Source of the DNA: Bacillota bacterium | Lineage (GTDB): Bacteria; Bacillota; JADQBR01 | Reading direction: 5' to 3' | NCBI GenBank assembly: GCA_016278515.1 | Contig: JADQBR010000002.1 | Span: forward strand, 177,798-241,797 | Length of the DNA stretch: 64,000 nucleotides | Shown here: positions 63,722 to 64,000 of the stretch, one piece after another | Position numbering within the stretch: position 1 is the stretch's first letter | Layout: each line of letters opens with the position of its first letter | The notes under the pieces: model-generated | Databases searched by the model: none | Told to the model about the DNA's origin: nothing | What the model saw: the letters and a program-made list of their open reading frames with translations, nothing else | Program-made: the position numbers and the translations under genes

Positions 63722-64000
63722 TGCGACGGGCAGTCGCATCTATTGCGGCATAAACCGCAACGAGTTACCATTAAGGACATCGGTGACGATACTTAGGTAA
63801 ACACGAACTGAGAGTCCGGAAAGTAACTCTCACGAAGGTGAAAGACCTTCCTTGGGGACGCTGGTATAACCCAAGAAGCCTAATCTATGGCAGTATCGTG
63901 AGGTGCTGTCTGAAGGAGATGCGGGAAATCGAGAGACCCGTAGGCGAGAGAACAGACCCGAACGCGAAAGCGTAAGCACGAGCGGCAGGGTAAGGCGACG
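63722..64000 (+). mobile_element. Group II intron, 5' part (class C-like)
   Basis: The sequence starts with GTGCG, the conserved group II 5' end, and its first bases fold back (GTGCGAC with GTCGCAT) as in bacterial group II introns. It continues with GNRA-like short hairpins and purine-rich internal loops, without any ORF. Its location directly after a terminator is the hallmark of class C introns, which target terminator stems. The rest of the intron, with any reverse transcriptase, lies beyond the window. Class is inferred from the insertion site. Confidence 0.75.

Overview
This window looks like chromosome from a low-GC, endospore-forming member of the Clostridia. Reasons: a PolC-type replicase, the conserved Gram-positive gene order polC-rimP-nusA-rnpM-ylxQ-infB-rbfA-nrnA-truB-ribF-rpsO-pnp, the pair that makes spore dipicolinate (dpaA/dpaB), and sporulation-linked genes (polysaccharide deacetylase, DacF-type carboxypeptidase, YlmC/YmxH, TepA, YlzJ, SpoIIIE/FtsK). 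Strong SD sequences, frequent GTG/TTG starts and short U-tailed terminators fit. Every gene called is on the + strand. A Peptococcaceae/Desulfotomaculum-like or syntrophic clostridial relative is plausible, but the genus cannot be fixed from this sequence alone.

Layout. 0-9 kb: end of dxr, then rseP, ispG, proS, a GT2 glycosyltransferase, and a PolC that lacks the usual inserted proofreading exonuclease. 9-20 kb: the rimP-nusA-infB translation/transcription operon through truB, ribF, rpsO and pnp. 20.3-34.0 kb: a catabolic island between pnp and the ylxY-like deacetylase, which are neighbours in Bacillus. 34-38.6 kb: deacetylase, DacF, M16 peptidase, dUTPase, a small membrane protein, YlmC. 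38.6-44.7 kb: a lysine riboswitch followed by dapB-dpaA-dpaB-asd-dapG-dapA. 44.7-53 kb: RNase J, TepA, YlzJ, a Na/Pi cotransporter, UppP and FtsK/SpoIIIE. 52.7-63.7 kb: selenouridine synthase, RodZ-like protein, RimO, PgsA, an FtsH-like protease, a membrane phosphoesterase, RecA, RecX and RNase Y. 63.7-64 kb: the 5' end of a group II intron, directly after the rny terminator.

The island is the most interesting part. It encodes a PAS-PAS-AAA+-Fis sigma-54 activator, a medium-chain-type acyl-CoA synthetase, a solute:sodium symporter with a small partner, a Yip1-like membrane protein, thiolase, 3-hydroxybutyryl-CoA dehydrogenase, two acyl-CoA dehydrogenases, a cobalamin adenosyltransferase and a two-subunit B12-dependent acyl-CoA mutase. 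The mutase has Phe and Gln where methylmalonyl-CoA mutase has Tyr89 and Arg207. That is the isobutyryl-CoA mutase signature, so the pathway I infer is isobutyrate/butyrate uptake, activation, carbon-skeleton isomerisation and beta-oxidation. Two near-consensus -24/-12 promoters drive the two halves. Each is preceded by the same bipartite site (TGACATGT-N9-TATACA), at distances that differ by 20 bp, about two helical turns. This reads as one dedicated sigma-54 regulon. No enoyl-CoA hydratase, ETF or mutase G-protein chaperone is present, so those must be encoded elsewhere.

RNA-level control is also rich: a lysine riboswitch with its terminator, leader hairpins before rimP, rnj and rny, a possible S15 leader, and a pair of homologous ~50-bp hairpin repeats after polC and dapA.
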